Program-made: the position numbers and the translations under genes
Source of the DNA: Tethya wilhelma
Taxonomy: Eukaryota; Porifera; Demospongiae; Tethyida; Tethyidae
Length of the DNA: 64,000 nucleotides
Reading direction: 5' to 3'
Assembly (NCBI GenBank): GCA_964030475.1
Contig: CAXIPT010000004.1
Span: 160,603-224,602 of the forward strand
The notes under the pieces: generated by a model
Told to the model about the DNA's origin: nothing
Database searches by the model: none
Seen by the model: the letters and a program-made list of their open reading frames with translations, nothing else
Shown here: one piece after another, positions 61,911 to 64,000 of the stretch
How the letters are laid out: every line of letters begins with the position of its first letter
How positions within the stretch are numbered: the first letter of the stretch is position 1

Positions 61911-63934
61911 GGAAAGATTTAATCTCAAAGATTGAGTTCACTGTTCAGCTGGAAATCTCTTTAACAAACAATTCAAGACAAAGCCACTTAAGTGCCTATA
62001 GGCTTAATGGAGAAGCTGTATGGAAGTCCTAGCTACACAGCTTTCTCTTTAGGCACTTAGCTACAAGATTCTATGTCTTTTGTTGAAGATGTCTTAGGTG
62101 TGCCTGAGCAGGCACTGGGATGAATAGATGGATCGATTTTATTAGGCTTGAGATTGTAAAAAAAGACCTACAGAACTAGTTCTCAACTGACCAATCAGTT
62201 CTTGTCTTCCATCTTGAGAGCACTCCATCTTCTGGTCACTTCCCTCCATCATCTTATCTCTGCTCTGATCTGAACTAGAACTCTTCTCAGAGTTGGCTCC
62301 TTCGCTGCTCGTAGTTTCGTTCGAATCTGTTGACTTGTTTGCCGGCTTACTCCGCGTCATTTCAGAGTACTTATGCTTACTTTTCACAGTCAATTGTCCA
62401 CCCAATCCCCCGCCGGTGCCAACGGTACTCACTGGGCCTGTTCCTTGAGCTAAACTCCTGCCAGTGCGCAGGAGACCGCTGCCTGACGAAGAGTCCTCGA
62501 CATTCTTCAATTGGTGATCTTGCTCTCTATCTTCGGACGATCCACTGGCACCAATTAAGGTATTCATGTATTTACTGAGACCGCGAGCACTCTCTGTAAT
62601 GTGGTCTGGGGATTGGGATTGGGACTGAGACTCGCCGGCGGGGAGTTGAATGTCTGTCCTAGTGCTGCCTGCACTGCCCGGTCGATGTGGAGGATACTTC
62701 GGCATTTTTTGTTTCGTGTGGGGAAGCGTTGCATGTACAGGTGGAAGGGACGATACAGCGGACACCGGTAGCTCCGAAGGGTAAGGAATGATGTTGCTCC
62801 CAGTGCTGGCCGTCCGCCGATGCCCGCGCATACGTAGCTTCTGGAATCGTTGTGGTTTTAAAGCCTTCCCCTCGTGATCATGGACTGTTGAGCTCTCGTC
62901 ATCTGTGACAACCATGGGGCCTAGCGTTAGAGGCATGTGTACCTTTGACGGGGCAGGCTGCTCCTCTAGGTTCAAAATGTCGACTTTAGCAGGTCCGTGG
63001 GTCGAGCTGTGGGCCGGGAGAGGGATGGAGAACTCACTCTCAAGGAGGATGTTCCTTCCCGAGGAGCTGGTGCGAGTTTTGAAGTATTCCGATATTCGGT
63101 AGTTTGGTTGTCGCGCACTACCGGCACTTCGTGGTCTGAAGGCAGTGGAACGAGGCATCTGATTGGTCATTTCTTGTGTGTGCTGAGTCAGCAAGAGGGC
63201 ATGGTCCTTTTCTGCTCGTAGCAGTTTTATGGTAAGGTCTTGTCCGGCTAGTTGGCGCTCAAGATCAGAAATCTTTCGATTTAGTTCGTGAAGTTGTAGT
63301 GTAGTTGCATCAAGCTGAAGAAAGAAGATCACAAAAAGGTGTTCATAAAGACAAGGAAAATAATATTTTACACATCTAGTTTGGAATCACACACACATAC
63401 ACATACACACACACTCACACACACACACACACACGGCCTTGCTTACCTCTGCTTCCAGTTTATTCTTTTCCTTTTGCTTGCGAAGAATATCTTGAGTTTC
63501 TTTTACTTCTCTTAAGATTTCTGTAGCATTTTCACCTGTGGCATAATAATGACATAATGGTTATATTATACAAGTTACAATATCCTGGATATTCATGTAT
63601 CTAGCCTTGTAAATCAGTCCCTCCCTGCTATGCTTATTGGTAAGCGCCCAGGGAGGGACTGGTTTACGAGGCTAGATATATCTGTCTAGCAGGCCAGTCT
63701 AGATGGACAGACTCACTCTTCATGTGCTGCTCTATGAGTTGAAGATTCAATTGCCTCAGGTAGCTGATCTCAGCTGTCATCGCCTCCTTCATTTGAATAT
63801 GCATGCGTTCCGTCTCAATGCTTTTTGCCTGGAGGGCACCCTTCTCCCGATGGATCAGCTCCAGTTGGGAGTTGAGCTGGCTGATTTCGAAAGTGAATTC
63901 ATTCAGAACTTTACGAAGTTGTCGTAGCTCTTCA

Positions 63935-63935
<1 letters not shown>
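60544..63935 (-). CDS. Coiled-coil protein with long Ser-rich region, 5' end outside window
   Basis: Exons in coding order: 63717-63935, 63447-63535, 62192-63314, 61676-61857, 61236-61312, 61018-61121, 60750-60904, 60544-60669 (stop TAA). The first three begin as coiled coil (LRQLRKVLNEFTFEISQLNS, ILRKQKEKNKLEAE, LNRKISDLERQLAGQDLTIK). The 1123-bp exon then becomes a long disordered Ser/Gln/Gly-rich stretch with basic patches (QKLRMRGHRRTASTGS). The 3' exons are Ser/Asp-rich and end with a short basic helix (KAKELRQRIGRVRYSSTGSV). All junctions are in phase. The upstream exon lies beyond a TG tract and the right edge. The mixture suggests a cytoskeletal or centrosomal scaffold, but I do not recognise the family. 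Confidence 0.75.
60672..60708. repeat. (TG)n before the last exon's 3' splice site
   Basis: CA on the gene's sense strand, running into the CACACAG acceptor at 60670. Confidence 0.92.
60907..60944. repeat. (GA)n at a 3' splice site
   Basis: CT on the sense strand, ending in the CTCTCAG acceptor of exon 60750-60904. Confidence 0.92.
61861..61909. repeat. (GA)n at a 3' splice site
   Basis: CT on the sense strand, ending in the CTCTCCAG acceptor of exon 61676-61857. Confidence 0.92.
63599..63677. mobile_element. 79-bp near-perfect hairpin element
   Basis: Arms ATCTAGCCTTGTAAATCAGT / CCCTCCC and GGGAGGG / ACTGGTTTACGAGGCTAGAT are complementary over about 27 bp with few mismatches, around a loop of about 25 bp. 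It lies in the intron between the first two visible exons of the minus-strand gene. Confidence 0.8.
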
Positions 63936-63967
<32 letters not shown>

Positions 63968-64000
63968 ATAATTCAACAACCATGCATATAAGCTAATGTA

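Overview
The window is nuclear DNA from a metazoan with short introns. The genes are animal genes: macroH2A, THOC7, a PDZ-PDZ-SH3-GUK scaffold (MAGUK), ZDHHC6, NFU1, an IRF2BP-type zinc finger and TMEM243. They are split into many 25-350 bp exons by introns of about 100-1000 bp. Intergenic distances are small and three gene pairs are head-to-head with under 300 bp between start codons. Introns are packed with (CA)n and (CT)n tracts and short fold-back elements. A non-bilaterian such as a demosponge fits best, but that is an inference. No viral, bacterial, rRNA, tRNA or CRISPR feature was seen.

Layout: 1-3042 THOC7 (-) and macroH2A (+, cut by a gap). 3044-5319 three related small membrane proteins (-). 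5641-12932 MAGUK (+). 13300-14145 a second copy of the ZDHHC6 3' end (-). 14301-15257 first half of an EF-hand-like gene (-). 15411-19222 ZDHHC6 (+). 19586-20309 second copy of the MAGUK 3' end (-). 20337-22455 mobile elements. 22774-24913 second half of the EF-hand-like gene (+). 25142-25523 IRF2BP-like (-). 27264-30957 coiled-coil gene (+). 32543-34774 NFU1 (-, cut). 38466-42625 coiled-coil plus zinc-finger gene (+). 43081-47234 TMEM243 (-) and 47530-49091 a TMEM243-like paralog (+). 49092-59921 no recognisable gene. 60544-63935 a large coiled-coil/low-complexity gene (-, continuing past the right edge).

The sequence carries 1-2 base runs of n at 2208, 3043, 9124-9125, 14193, 22456, 22694, 32286, 57324 and 60056. 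These behave as contig joins. Several are flanked by near-identical copies of the same exons, as expected when heterozygous contig ends were not merged. The clearest case is 14194-22455, which appears to be inverted. Turning it round makes the EF-hand-like gene co-oriented and brings the two MAGUK and ZDHHC6 3' ends together as overlapping copies. The inferred real order is MAGUK(+) ZDHHC6(-) EF-hand(+) IRF2BP(-) coiled-coil(+) NFU1(-).

Main points of interest: a tandem family of small membrane proteins with 11-residue repeats that each carry an N-glycosylation sequon; a head-to-head TMEM243 paralog pair with conserved exon structure; a five-copy inverted-repeat element sitting mostly in introns; and microsatellites oriented so that CA/CT tracts lie at 3' splice sites and GT tracts near 5' splice sites.
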